From an uncultured Lachnospiraceae bacterium (GTDB lineage: Bacteria > Bacillota > Clostridia > Lachnospirales > Lachnospiraceae): 64,000 nt of DNA. The position numbers were made by a program, and so were the translations under genes. The first letter of the stretch is position 1. Every line of letters begins with the position of its first letter. Location: positions 85,022 to 149,021 of the forward strand of contig CAJUIP010000002.1 of assembly GCA_910586315.1 (NCBI GenBank), given 5' to 3'. Below are positions 32,956 through 40,672 of the stretch, one piece after another. The notes beneath the pieces were generated by a model that did no database searches, was not told the DNA's origin, and was given only the letters and a program-made list of their open reading frames with translations.

Positions 32956-34386
32956 TTATTTTATCTTAAATAATGTGCGATATTCACTTTCATCTTCAGT
33001 TTGTTCTAATGGTAAACCATAGGCTTCTATATACCCATCCTCAGATACCTTTATACCTACACCAATTTCGGCAAGACGTTGTGCCGCCGCTGTGCGTCCA
33101 CCTCCTGAACTTCCTCCTGACACGGAAACGATTGAACCTGCACAATAAAAAGAGCCGTCTAAAGAAACTACGGTTGCACCGTCCAAACTTAATATTTCCT
33201 TTCGCAAAGGTTTCTCAATATCAAAAAAAGAGCGAATGGAATTATTGTCAACCAAAAGATATTTTAATACTTCAATTTTTTCCTTGCTATTCTCGCTAAT
33301 ATCCTCTGGGAGATTACCCGTAATACTTAAGTCAAATCTCTCCTTTATTATTTGTGATATTTTATTTGTTTCTATATTTGGCATTACAATAGCTAAACAA
33401 CCACCTGTATGTGAAAATGATACATCTAACAGTGTGCAATAAATAGCCTTTATTTTATTACGAATACTTTCTTCATCATTATATGTTCCTTGCAAAAAAT
33501 ATGGACGCAAATTAAAGTATACTCTCTCCCAATCAAAAGATACCCATTTATTTCCTCTTTTCGCAAAACATACTGCCCGATTTTTTATAAGTAAAATTTC
33601 ACCATTCGTTAAAACAATAATCCCCACTGTATCTTGCTCGCAGTGTTGTGCAATATCAAAAAACTGAAAAGGTACAAACATATCTTGACCCTTGGTATTA
33701 ACTGGTGCTGGCGTGTTCCTTGTTAAAAATGAAAGTAATTTCCCATCTTTATCAAGTCGTATACCCGAAAATATCCCATCTGTAAAAACAGCACTACTAT
33801 CATTCTCAAGAAAATGCAAATAACTTACTGCCTCTGGAGATGCAGTTATTGAAAAATCGACAACAAGTCCAAAAGGAACATTCTTTCCTTCATATGTTCT
33901 TCCCGACCATTCCTGCATTTTACTTAATATTGAATGTAGAACTGTTGCTTTCTCATATGTAGCTGTAAGTCCTGCACACATGCCCAATTCAAATGCCAAC
34001 TGAAATGTTCGTTGCTTATATGAAATATGTCTGCAGGTTTTTGTTCCGTAGTTTCGTTGTTTACGTATCATATTATTAAAGCAATTATATTCCGTAACTT
34101 TCAAAATCTCCCGCAGAATTGGAACTAATCGCCGCTTTATTGTTATAGAAGAATAAGTACCGACTTCGCAATAAAAAGGTGATTTTGCCACTCCGTCACT
34201 AATACATGGATATATCCTTAAGATACCCTGCCCTTTCTCATCCTTTAAATAAGACACAAATTCAGTATTATTGCTTTCACTCTCTATTATCTTTATGTCT
34301 CCTCTAATATCAAATAGGGGTGATAAGTATGTATCGACAATTTCTCTAAACTCATGTTCTGCTAATTTTAATAAGCTCCTATTCAT
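32956..34386 (-). CDS. Predicted sensor-diadenylate cyclase (DACN-type N-terminus + DAC domain)
   Basis: 476 residues from ATG 34384-34386 (GGGGGA upstream); a 5-codon longer start lacks a ribosome site. Residues about 312-460 read as a DisA_N/DAC domain: AIYCTLLDVSFSHTGGCLAIV, then LDGATVVSLDGSFYCAG with the DGA motif (about 402-404), then GGGRTAAAQRLAEIGVGIKV in the place of the RHR motif and VSEDGYIEAYG as the last strand. Residues 1-300 have no enzymatic motif and resemble the 'probable sensor' modules (DACNV and relatives) described N-terminal to DAC in predicted conflict systems. Would make cyclic di-AMP or a relative from ATP when triggered. The RHR replacement leaves activity uncertain. 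AT-rich codons, unlike all neighbours; own promoter; no obvious effector gene beside it. Confidence 0.65.
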   Translation of the reverse strand: MNRSLLKLAEHEFREIVDTYLSPLFDIRGDIKIIESESNNTEFVSYLKDEKGQGILRIYPCISDGVAKSPFYCEVGTYSSITIKRRLVPILREILKVTEYNCFNNMIRKQRNYGTKTCRHISYKQRTFQLAFELGMCAGLTATYEKATVLHSILSKMQEWSGRTYEGKNVPFGLVVDFSITASPEAVSYLHFLENDSSAVFTDGIFSGIRLDKDGKLLSFLTRNTPAPVNTKGQDMFVPFQFFDIAQHCEQDTVGIIVLTNGEILLIKNRAVCFAKRGNKWVSFDWERVYFNLRPYFLQGTYNDEESIRNKIKAIYCTLLDVSFSHTGGCLAIVMPNIETNKISQIIKERFDLSITGNLPEDISENSKEKIEVLKYLLVDNNSIRSFFDIEKPLRKEILSLDGATVVSLDGSFYCAGSIVSVSGGSSGGGRTAAAQRLAEIGVGIKVSEDGYIEAYGLPLEQTEDESEYRTLFKIK

Positions 34387-34419
34387 GTGTCCCCCCACCA
34401 TTCAAAATCTAATATCCTC

Positions 34420-34447
34420 ATTATATCAATTTATCGACTAAATTCAA
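34420..34447 (-). promoter_or_regulatory. Promoter of the sensor-DAC gene
   Basis: Minus strand: -35 TTGAAT (34442-34447), 16 bp, -10 TATAAT (34420-34425), about 35 bp before the start codon. Confidence 0.6.
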
Positions 34448-34582
34448 CTACTTCAGATAAAATATACAGGGTCCCTAAAATGAAATTTTAAATTTCGCTC
34501 TCTTATTCCCTGGTGGAATTTACTCTTTCGTACAAACGTGGTATTGTTATCTCTCCTTCTGACAGCAGTAGATGGAGGAATC

Positions 34583-34727
34583 ATGAGTAAATATATACCT
34601 GGCAACCAAATACATCTTACTCTCGAAAACCGTATTTACATTGAAAATGAACTAAATAAAGGTTAATACCGAAAACCTCTGTGTCCACAGATATCATTGT
34701 AAGAAGACCAATGCCTGTGGAAAGTAA
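34583..34727 (+). pseudogene. IS30-family transposase remnant
   Basis: GGAGGAATC precedes an ATG opening MSKYIPGNQIHLTLENRIYI then ENELNKG and a stop: this is the classic N-terminus of clostridial IS30 transposases. After the stop, another frame reads CVHRYHCKKTNACGK and stops at 34725, matching a Cys-rich stretch found further into those transposases. The helix-turn-helix and DDE core between and after are missing. Thus an internally deleted, dead copy. No intact ends recognised. Confidence 0.75.
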
Positions 34728-34758
34728 CGAAAAATGTCGAAAACCCAGAAATAATTGC

Positions 34759-34787
34759 TTGACGGATAAGATGAGTATTGATATAAT
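34759..34787 (+). promoter_or_regulatory. Near-consensus promoter with no gene downstream
   Basis: -35 TTGACG (34759-34764), exactly 17 bp, -10 TATAAT (34782-34787). The next plausible start codon is nearly 700 bp away (35474), beyond several stem-loops, so this promoter probably drives a non-coding RNA. Confidence 0.65.
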
Positions 34788-34793
34788 ATTAGA

Positions 34794-35014
34794 AATAAAT
34801 ACACTTAGGTAGAAGAATTTATTAGAAAAAAGTGCATATACTAAATTTGGAACTGTATGGGTATGCCCATATTGTTATACGTTCTTCCTGAGCCAGGATC
34901 GAGCCATTAGTGGCAGATTTGAGGAAGACGAAAGTATCTCGTAAAGAAGATTACGAGATCAAGCTGAGTAGGAGGTTAGCTCATAGATGCTAGCCTCCTA
35001 TTCAATTATATTTT
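34794..35014 (+). ncRNA. Candidate structured small RNA of unknown class
   Basis: About 220 nt from the promoter at 34759-34787 to a terminal stem. Stems seen: TATGGG/CCCATA (34856-34871, 4-nt loop), TCTTCCT/AGGAAGA closing 34883-34928 with an inner GCCA/TGGC stem, ATCTCGTAA/TTACGAGAT (34936-34959, perfect 9 bp), and TAGGAGGTTAGC/GCTAGCCTCCTA (34969-35000, 12 bp with one G-U) followed by a T-rich tail ending in TTTT. No open frame of note on the plus strand. The serial stems plus promoter argue for a real RNA. I could not match it with certainty; raiA-type or another clostridial RNA family is possible. Confidence 0.5.
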
Positions 35015-35155
35015 AGATATTCTGCTTAATACCTGACTTCCGACGTTTCTCTTAAAATCTAGTGTAGCGACTTTCCTATATTTAGTCTAATATATAATGC
35101 CAATAATATATACTGCAAACAGATTTATATAAATATATATTAAGATAAATATAAA

Positions 35156-35183
35156 TGAGTCAGTACACTAGTGTACTGGCTCA
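35156..35183. repeat. 28-bp near-perfect palindrome
   Basis: TGAGTCAGTACACTAGTGTA then CTGGCTCA: both halves match with a single G-T mismatch position. No loop, AT-rich on both sides. On the minus strand it is followed by a T-rich run (TTTATATTT), so it might act as a terminator for leftward transcription or be a protein-binding palindrome. Confidence 0.6.
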
Positions 35184-35232
35184 ATGACTTTCAGCTAAAT
35201 GACGCAGAATGAATTTTCAGTCTGCAAGGCGG

Positions 35233-35295
35233 GCAAACTGTAATTTCAAAAAGATTAACTTCTCCTAAAGCGTCAAACTGTCCGCTTTTTTGAAT
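35233..35295. repeat. Right 63-bp inverted repeat bounding the AT-rich island
   Basis: Inverted copy of 32881-32943 (57 of 63). Together the two copies enclose 2289 bp holding the sensor-DAC gene, the IS30 remnant and the candidate RNA. Confidence 0.8.
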
Positions 35296-35473
35296 AACGA
35301 AGATTGGCAATGGGAAAAATAGTGGCACTTTAATAAGCCTCGCTGGAAAGGGTGTTTTGAAATTTTTTTATAAAAAAGTGGGAATTTTATCGTACTTTGG
35401 GCTAGCCGTCACGCCAGCGACTTGGTACAATAATCCAAAGAACTATATACCCCTATGGAAAGGAGTCCCATCC

Positions 35474-36202
35474 ATGTCAAAAACCGTTCTTGTTACAGGT
35501 TCCTCCCGCGGAATTGGCAGATCCATCGCTTTAAAATACGCCTCTCTGGGCTTTTCTGTTGTAATCAACTGCGCCCGCAGCCTCCCCGCCTTAAAAGAGG
35601 TGGAAAAAGAGATAAAAGCCCTCGGCGCTCCCTGTCTGTCCGTATGTGCGGACGTCGGAAAAAAAGAGGACTGCATCCATTTGTTCGAAGAGATATCAAA
35701 AACCTTCGGTTCCGTAGACATCCTGGTAAACAACGCCGGAATCTCCCGTGTCGGACTCTTGCAGGACATGGACTTTGAGGAGTGGGACAGCCTGATTGCT
35801 GCCAATTTATCCTCCGTCTTTCACTGCTGCAAGCTGGCCATCCCTTCCATGGTCCGAAAGCAGTCCGGTCATATCGTCAATATTTCCTCCGTCTGGGGCG
35901 TCTGCGGTGCCTCCTGCGAAGCCGCCTACTCGGCCTCCAAAGGCGGCGTCAACGCCCTCACAAAAGCCCTCGCCAAAGAACTGGCGCCCTCCCATATTCA
36001 GATCAACGCCATCGCCTGCGGAGTCATTGACACAGACATGAACCATTTCCTGTCCAAAGAAGAAGCCGCTGCACTTTTAGAAGAAATCCCGGCAGGCCGC
36101 ATGGGAACTCCGGACGAGGTGGCCCGTATGGTCCTCTCCCTCACAGAATCCCCCGCCTATCTGACCGGGCAGGTAATCAGGTTCGACGGAGGGTGGATTT
36201 AA
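35474..36202 (+). CDS. SDR-family oxidoreductase (3-oxoacyl-ACP reductase-like)
   Basis: 242 residues from ATG 35474; AAAGGAG lies 11 nt upstream and the 39-residue in-frame extension is atypical. NAD(P) motif TGSSRGIGRSIAL, NNAG at about residue 85, catalytic Ser in VNISSVWG, and YSASKGG with catalytic Tyr and Lys. C-terminal YLTGQVIRFDGGWI is FabG-like. FabG-type reductases act in fatty acid synthesis, but no other fab gene is adjacent and this single gene sits between an island and a polysaccharide cluster, so the substrate could be a different ketone. Confidence 0.9.
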   Translation: MSKTVLVTGSSRGIGRSIALKYASLGFSVVINCARSLPALKEVEKEIKALGAPCLSVCADVGKKEDCIHLFEEISKTFGSVDILVNNAGISRVGLLQDMDFEEWDSLIAANLSSVFHCCKLAIPSMVRKQSGHIVNISSVWGVCGASCEAAYSASKGGVNALTKALAKELAPSHIQINAIACGVIDTDMNHFLSKEEAAALLEEIPAGRMGTPDEVARMVLSLTESPAYLTGQVIRFDGGWI

Positions 36203-36348
36203 ACAGGCGGCCTGGCTTCCCCCTGCCTTAAATACCGTTCGGTTTCAATGAAAATACACTTACGACACTGCGAGGAAAAAGCAGGCCCGTCCGGTCACAC
36301 AGTTCCCGGAAGGTCTGCCTTTCTTCATTCCTTACTCCTTGATAAAAA

Positions 36349-36410
36349 AGTAATCATTCCGTTTCGCATCTTCTTACCTGCGTACCGCCGACAACAAGTA
36401 CGCACCGTCC
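36349..36410. repeat. Dispersed hairpin-type intergenic repeat, copy 3
   Basis: Homologous to 15976-16033 along its length (GTAA-CATTCCG, ATCTTCTT-CC-GCGTAC-GC-GACA, AAG-ACGC), with mostly transition differences. Lies between the SDR gene and the polysaccharide cluster terminator. Confidence 0.55.
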
Positions 36411-36421
36411 GCCTTATGAAA

Positions 36422-36471
36422 ATTCCGGGAAAAAATCATGAAAAAACTTCCCACACGTTTTCCCCCGGAAT
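36422..36471 (-). terminator. Terminator at the end of the polysaccharide cluster
   Basis: ATTCCGGG (36422-36429) and CCCGGAAT (36464-36471) form a perfect 8-bp stem extended by A/T pairs. On the minus strand it is followed by TTTTCAT and lies about 20 bp after the last gene. Confidence 0.65.
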
Positions 36472-36489
36472 CTCCGCCAGACGGAACCG

Positions 36490-39400
36490 TTACATAAAAT
36501 CATCTTTAATCACATCCCAGGCCGCATCCACGCTGAAATACTCTCTGATATATTTCTGCGTCTCCGCAGCCATAGACGCACAGGCCTCCGGATCTCTATA
36601 GAGATTCACCACCTGCTCTGCAAAGGCCTCCGGCTCGTCGGCCGTCTTCATGACACGCTCCGCCTGCGGAATCCCCTCCGCACCAATGGCAGTGGTCACA
36701 ATCACCGAGCCATTGTAGATGGCCTCCACAACCTTTCCTTTTACTCCCGCGCCATACCGCAGCGGCACCACCACCAGACGGCAGCCCGCGTACAGGGCAG
36801 AAAGCTCCTCCTCCGTCACAAAGCCCTTTACAACGATTCCGTCTCCCGGCTGCTCCAGAGCTTTGATTTCCTCTGTCACCTTGGAGCCGACCACGTAAAA
36901 CGGAACCTCGATTTTCTCCCGGATCCGCGGGAAAATCTCCTTTGCAAACCAGAGCACCGCGTCCGCGTTCGGCGGATGCGCGAAGCCTCCCACAAACAAA
37001 AGCCCTTCCCTCTTTGAAAAGTCCATATCGATATTTTCCAGGAAGTTTTCATACACATAGGCGGTGATCGCCTTCACTTTGAGCTCCGGTTTCACCTCAT
37101 GGATGGCATTCTCCTCCACATAAGACGGATAATAGGCCACTGCCGCCTTCTCCATCAGGGAAAACTCAATGGACTTCCAGTAATCGGAATCCCGCTTTTT
37201 CTGGATATCTCCCGTCAGCTCATACTCCCTGTACTCCCGTAAGAAATGCAGGTCATGTCCGTAATAAATTATCTTAATATTGGTATTCTGGCGGATAAAA
37301 TCCACATATTTCGTGGCAATATGGGGCCGGTTCAGATAGGCAAAATCAATCTCGTCCTTGTTCTTCGTAATCCAGTCCCAGATACCGGACTGATACTCCG
37401 GTCCATAGAGGATTTCCACGCCCATCTGCTGAAGCACCGTCGAATACGGCTCCTCATGGAGGAAATTATCTCCCAGGAATTTCACCACATATCCCTTTTT
37501 AATGAACATTTTCAGATACTGGTATGTGGTCTTGGAGCCCGCGTCCCTGTCAAAGGTAGGCACATAATGGTCCACCACAAGAATCACCGGCTTCCCCTGG
37601 CTCCGCTCTCTCGCCCGGAAGGGGTTAGGATTTCCCGTATTGACGCACTGCTTTTTAAACTCGTCCGCCCATTTTTCCTTCAACTTCCTGCTGTTTTCCA
37701 CCTGGTAGCGTTTCAGTCCCGTGCCGTTCACATCGGTTCCGTTGGAGACGCCCTCAAAGTGAATCACCTTGGAAAGCGGCTGGTACACGACCCGGTATCC
37801 GGCCTTTCTTACCTCGAAGGCCAAATCCGAATCCTCACAGTAAGCGGGTGCAAACCTGTCGTCAAAACCGCCGATCTGCTTCCATAAATCCACAGAAAGA
37901 AGAATGGCCGCACCGGAAATATAGTCCACGTCCTTCACATAATTGTATTCTGCCTTGTCCGGGTCATCCAGCCGTCCGTAATTCCACCCGGAACCATCGC
38001 TCCAGATAATTCCTCCGGCCTCCTGAAGCCGTCCGTCAGGGTAAACCAGCTTGGAGCCCACCATACCAATCGAAGAATCCGATTCTATCAGGTTCACCAG
38101 GGACGAAAGCCATCCCGGCGTCACCTGGGTGTCATTGTTTAAAAACATGACATATCTGCCCCTGGCCGCTTTCGCCGCGTTGTTGCAGTTTCTTAAAAAG
38201 CCCTGGTTCGTGGCATTGCGGCAGACCACCACATTTTCCACATACCTGTCAAGCTCCTTCGTGGCATCGGTGGATACGTCGTCGGCAATGATGACCTCAT
38301 AAGTCACATCCGCCGTATGTTCCAGAATGGATAACAGGCAGGCATACGTATAGTGAATCTGATTGTAAACAGGAATCACAATGGATACGGTTGGATTCTC
38401 AAACCTTGTAAAACGCAGCTTTCCATGCTCCAGATACCCCTCGCCGATCTTAAAATCACCGCGAATCCGGTTCCGCCCCTCCGCGGAAAAGTAAAGCTTT
38501 CCGTATTTTTTCGGGTGGAACATGGTATTTTTAAAGTACGTGAGCACCTTTCTCTTCCTGGTCCCCTTAGGCATGACTTTTTCCACAAGGCGGTGGCATT
38601 TTCTAAGGACTTTCCACACAATGGACTCATGCTTTGCCAGATACTGGAGCGTTTTTGCAATCTCCGCATTCTCCTTCCGGAGATCTCCGATCATCACATC
38701 CAGATTTGCCACATGGTTGTTGGTAAGCCGCTGGACCTCCTGCTGCTTGACAATCGTCACATCCTTCTCCGCAATCTCCTGCTTTAAGGCCTCGCACCAT
38801 TCCTTCACCTTATAAAGCTCGCTCTCCCGGTCCAGAAGAAATTCCAGTGTTTTTGCGGGCTGCTCGTACTGCTTCATATACTGGAAACGGCCTTCGCCGT
38901 GGACATAGGACTGGAAATGCTCTTCCATGGAGAAAAACACCTGCTGCTCCTCGTTTCCGATTCCAAAAGCTTCAAAAATTTCTTCCTGTCCGGCCGTAAG
39001 AATCTTTTCATAGCGGCGGTAAAAGTAAAGGAGATTTCTGAAATGAAGAAATCTGGCGGGAATCGGGAAATCGAACACCCACTCGTAATCAATGCCATAC
39101 ACCACGCCGTCGGACACCATCAGGTTTTCAAACAGGCCGTCCACATTAGAAACAGAAACCACCCGGTCCGTCATGGGCGGTATCTCTCCGAATACAGAGC
39201 GAAATGCCTCTCCGGGAACAAAGCTTTCCCGGACATTTTCATCCCTTCCCTCTCCAAAGTCCTCCGGGAATACCAGGGCCATGGCCTCCCTTAAAGCCTG
39301 ATAAGGCACTTCGCCCATTCGGATTTCCTCTCCCAGCACGTCCCCGATGGTCTTCCCCGTAAGATAAGGGAAGCGCACCGTTTTCCCCCCGGAAAGGAAC

Positions 39401-39603
39401 TCCGGTTTTAAAAAGCAGATTCCCGGATTCAGATCTTTCATCTTCTCATATTTTTCCCCAAAGGACAAAATATGGGCCTGCCCCTCCTCTGTGAGAGCGG
39501 TTTTCTCCACGGAAAGCCCTCCGTCCTGACAGGCAATGACCGTTTTTAGCTGGAACTTTTCCGCCCTGGTCCGGTTATATTTTACAAATATGATCTGTCT
39601 CAT
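36490..39603 (-). CDS. Large kinase-like / GT2 / GT4 glycosyltransferase fusion
   Basis: 1037 residues from ATG 39601-39603, chosen because it overlaps the upstream gene by 4 bp. Residues about 1-240: no GT motif, but NVDGLFENLMV (about 153) and YGIDYEW (about 170) mimic the catalytic-loop and metal-binding motifs of aminoglycoside/choline-kinase-like folds. About 265-330: likely coiled coil. About 404-680: family 2 glycosyltransferase with VSIVIPVYNQ, FLNNDTQV and YCEDSDLAFEVRKAG. About 695-1030: GT-B (GT4-like) domain with FVGGFAHPPNADAVLWFAKE and LRYGAGVKGKVVEAIYNG. Builds or decorates the surface glycan. Last gene of the cluster. Confidence 0.85.
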   Translation of the reverse strand: MRQIIFVKYNRTRAEKFQLKTVIACQDGGLSVEKTALTEEGQAHILSFGEKYEKMKDLNPGICFLKPEFLSGGKTVRFPYLTGKTIGDVLGEEIRMGEVPYQALREAMALVFPEDFGEGRDENVRESFVPGEAFRSVFGEIPPMTDRVVSVSNVDGLFENLMVSDGVVYGIDYEWVFDFPIPARFLHFRNLLYFYRRYEKILTAGQEEIFEAFGIGNEEQQVFFSMEEHFQSYVHGEGRFQYMKQYEQPAKTLEFLLDRESELYKVKEWCEALKQEIAEKDVTIVKQQEVQRLTNNHVANLDVMIGDLRKENAEIAKTLQYLAKHESIVWKVLRKCHRLVEKVMPKGTRKRKVLTYFKNTMFHPKKYGKLYFSAEGRNRIRGDFKIGEGYLEHGKLRFTRFENPTVSIVIPVYNQIHYTYACLLSILEHTADVTYEVIIADDVSTDATKELDRYVENVVVCRNATNQGFLRNCNNAAKAARGRYVMFLNNDTQVTPGWLSSLVNLIESDSSIGMVGSKLVYPDGRLQEAGGIIWSDGSGWNYGRLDDPDKAEYNYVKDVDYISGAAILLSVDLWKQIGGFDDRFAPAYCEDSDLAFEVRKAGYRVVYQPLSKVIHFEGVSNGTDVNGTGLKRYQVENSRKLKEKWADEFKKQCVNTGNPNPFRARERSQGKPVILVVDHYVPTFDRDAGSKTTYQYLKMFIKKGYVVKFLGDNFLHEEPYSTVLQQMGVEILYGPEYQSGIWDWITKNKDEIDFAYLNRPHIATKYVDFIRQNTNIKIIYYGHDLHFLREYREYELTGDIQKKRDSDYWKSIEFSLMEKAAVAYYPSYVEENAIHEVKPELKVKAITAYVYENFLENIDMDFSKREGLLFVGGFAHPPNADAVLWFAKEIFPRIREKIEVPFYVVGSKVTEEIKALEQPGDGIVVKGFVTEEELSALYAGCRLVVVPLRYGAGVKGKVVEAIYNGSVIVTTAIGAEGIPQAERVMKTADEPEAFAEQVVNLYRDPEACASMAAETQKYIREYFSVDAAWDVIKDDFM

Positions 39604-40463
39604 AGGCTCCCCTTCTCCCAGACGCCAAGAAATGAATTGGCAAATTTCGTAAAGGTTCCGTTCTGGCACGCCTTGGCCATGGCCTCTTCCTCGCTCCCAA
39701 ACCAAAAGCCCGGCCCGTCAAGCCTGGCGGAAATATTGGTCACCTCTCCGGTCTGCGGAAGATAGGCGTCCGAATAGACCGTTACCGGATAGCGGTAATC
39801 CGGAACCGGATAATACAGAAGAAAGCTCCCGCCGTTCTCCCTTTTCAGCTCCTCAAAAAGTCCCCGAAACTCTGTCTCAAGAAAGGACGTGCCCGGCTGC
39901 CTGGCTCCCATCCAATAACGGACTCCGGCCTCATTTTCCGCCGCCGCCAGGAGCTTTCCTCCCGGCTTTAAAAATCCTGCGGCCTCCTTTAAAATCCCTG
40001 CGGCCTCTTCCTTTTTACAGTCCGTAAGAAATCCACCCAGCACCACATAGTCAAATGGGGCGGCCATTCTCTGCTCTGCCGTTTCCCCCGTATTCCCTGT
40101 CGGCTTATATTCCCTGAATCCGGATGCTTCCCCGGCGTATCCTTTTTTGTTCTCCCGGCGGATGTAGAATACATTTCCCCGGCCCCCATGGCGCAGACAA
40201 TTCACCTCCAGGTTTTCATCCCTGGAATCCAGAACTACGACCTCTCCGGCCCGCTCCGCAAGCAGCCCTGTATAGGAGCCATAGTCGGAACCAATCTGGA
40301 GCACCCTGGCCTCCGGTTCAAACTCCACCCACTCAAAGAGATTCTCCCTGAGCGGCGAAAATGCATAGAGACACTGCGGGCATGTCTCCCCTTCCAGCGC
40401 CGCCGCTGTATCATTCTTATATTTTTCCAGCAAATCCAGAATTTCGTAACTAAAATCCTTCAT
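39600..40463 (-). CDS. SAM-dependent methyltransferase-like protein
   Basis: 287 residues. VLQIGSDYGSYTGLLAERAG (about residue 55) is motif I of class I methyltransferases, with VVVLDSRDENL as motif II and FDYVVLGGFLTDC and FLKPGGKLLAAAEN as later strands. Residues 25-30 include a CPQC pair. Its GxD...G pattern departs from the usual ExGxGxG, so SAM use is probable rather than certain. Coupled by a 4-bp overlap to the large glycosyltransferase, suggesting it caps or modifies the same glycan. Confidence 0.72.
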   Translation of the reverse strand: MKDFSYEILDLLEKYKNDTAAALEGETCPQCLYAFSPLRENLFEWVEFEPEARVLQIGSDYGSYTGLLAERAGEVVVLDSRDENLEVNCLRHGGRGNVFYIRRENKKGYAGEASGFREYKPTGNTGETAEQRMAAPFDYVVLGGFLTDCKKEEAAGILKEAAGFLKPGGKLLAAAENEAGVRYWMGARQPGTSFLETEFRGLFEELKRENGGSFLLYYPVPDYRYPVTVYSDAYLPQTGEVTNISARLDGPGFWFGSEEEAMAKACQNGTFTKFANSFLGVWEKGSL

Positions 40464-40672
40464 ATTCTCCGTCTCCTAGTAGTACTACAGCACACATTCC
40501 GAAATTGACCTATGTGAAACTACGGTATTTGGCCGTCATGACTGCTGATTTCGTACAAATGCTTCTGCAAGAAGTCAATATACTATCAAATGGGGGCGGC
40601 GGCCAGGAAATACAGCGCAGCGGATAGGCGAACAGACAAGGAAGCTTGGCTAAATATCATGCAGACAATACA
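40464..40672. other. 209-bp intergenic gap inside the polysaccharide cluster
   Basis: The only sizeable gap between 36.5 and 53.0 kb. Contains a CTTCT-GCA-AGAAG stem and, on the minus strand, TTGACT followed after 17 bp by TACGAA, a possible internal promoter for the last two genes. I see no open frame with a ribosome site. Confidence 0.45.

Noticed and set aside
35357..35473. 39-residue N-terminal extension of the SDR reductase
   Set aside because: SDR proteins start right before the TGSSRGIG motif, and the AAAGGAG site serves ATG 35474.
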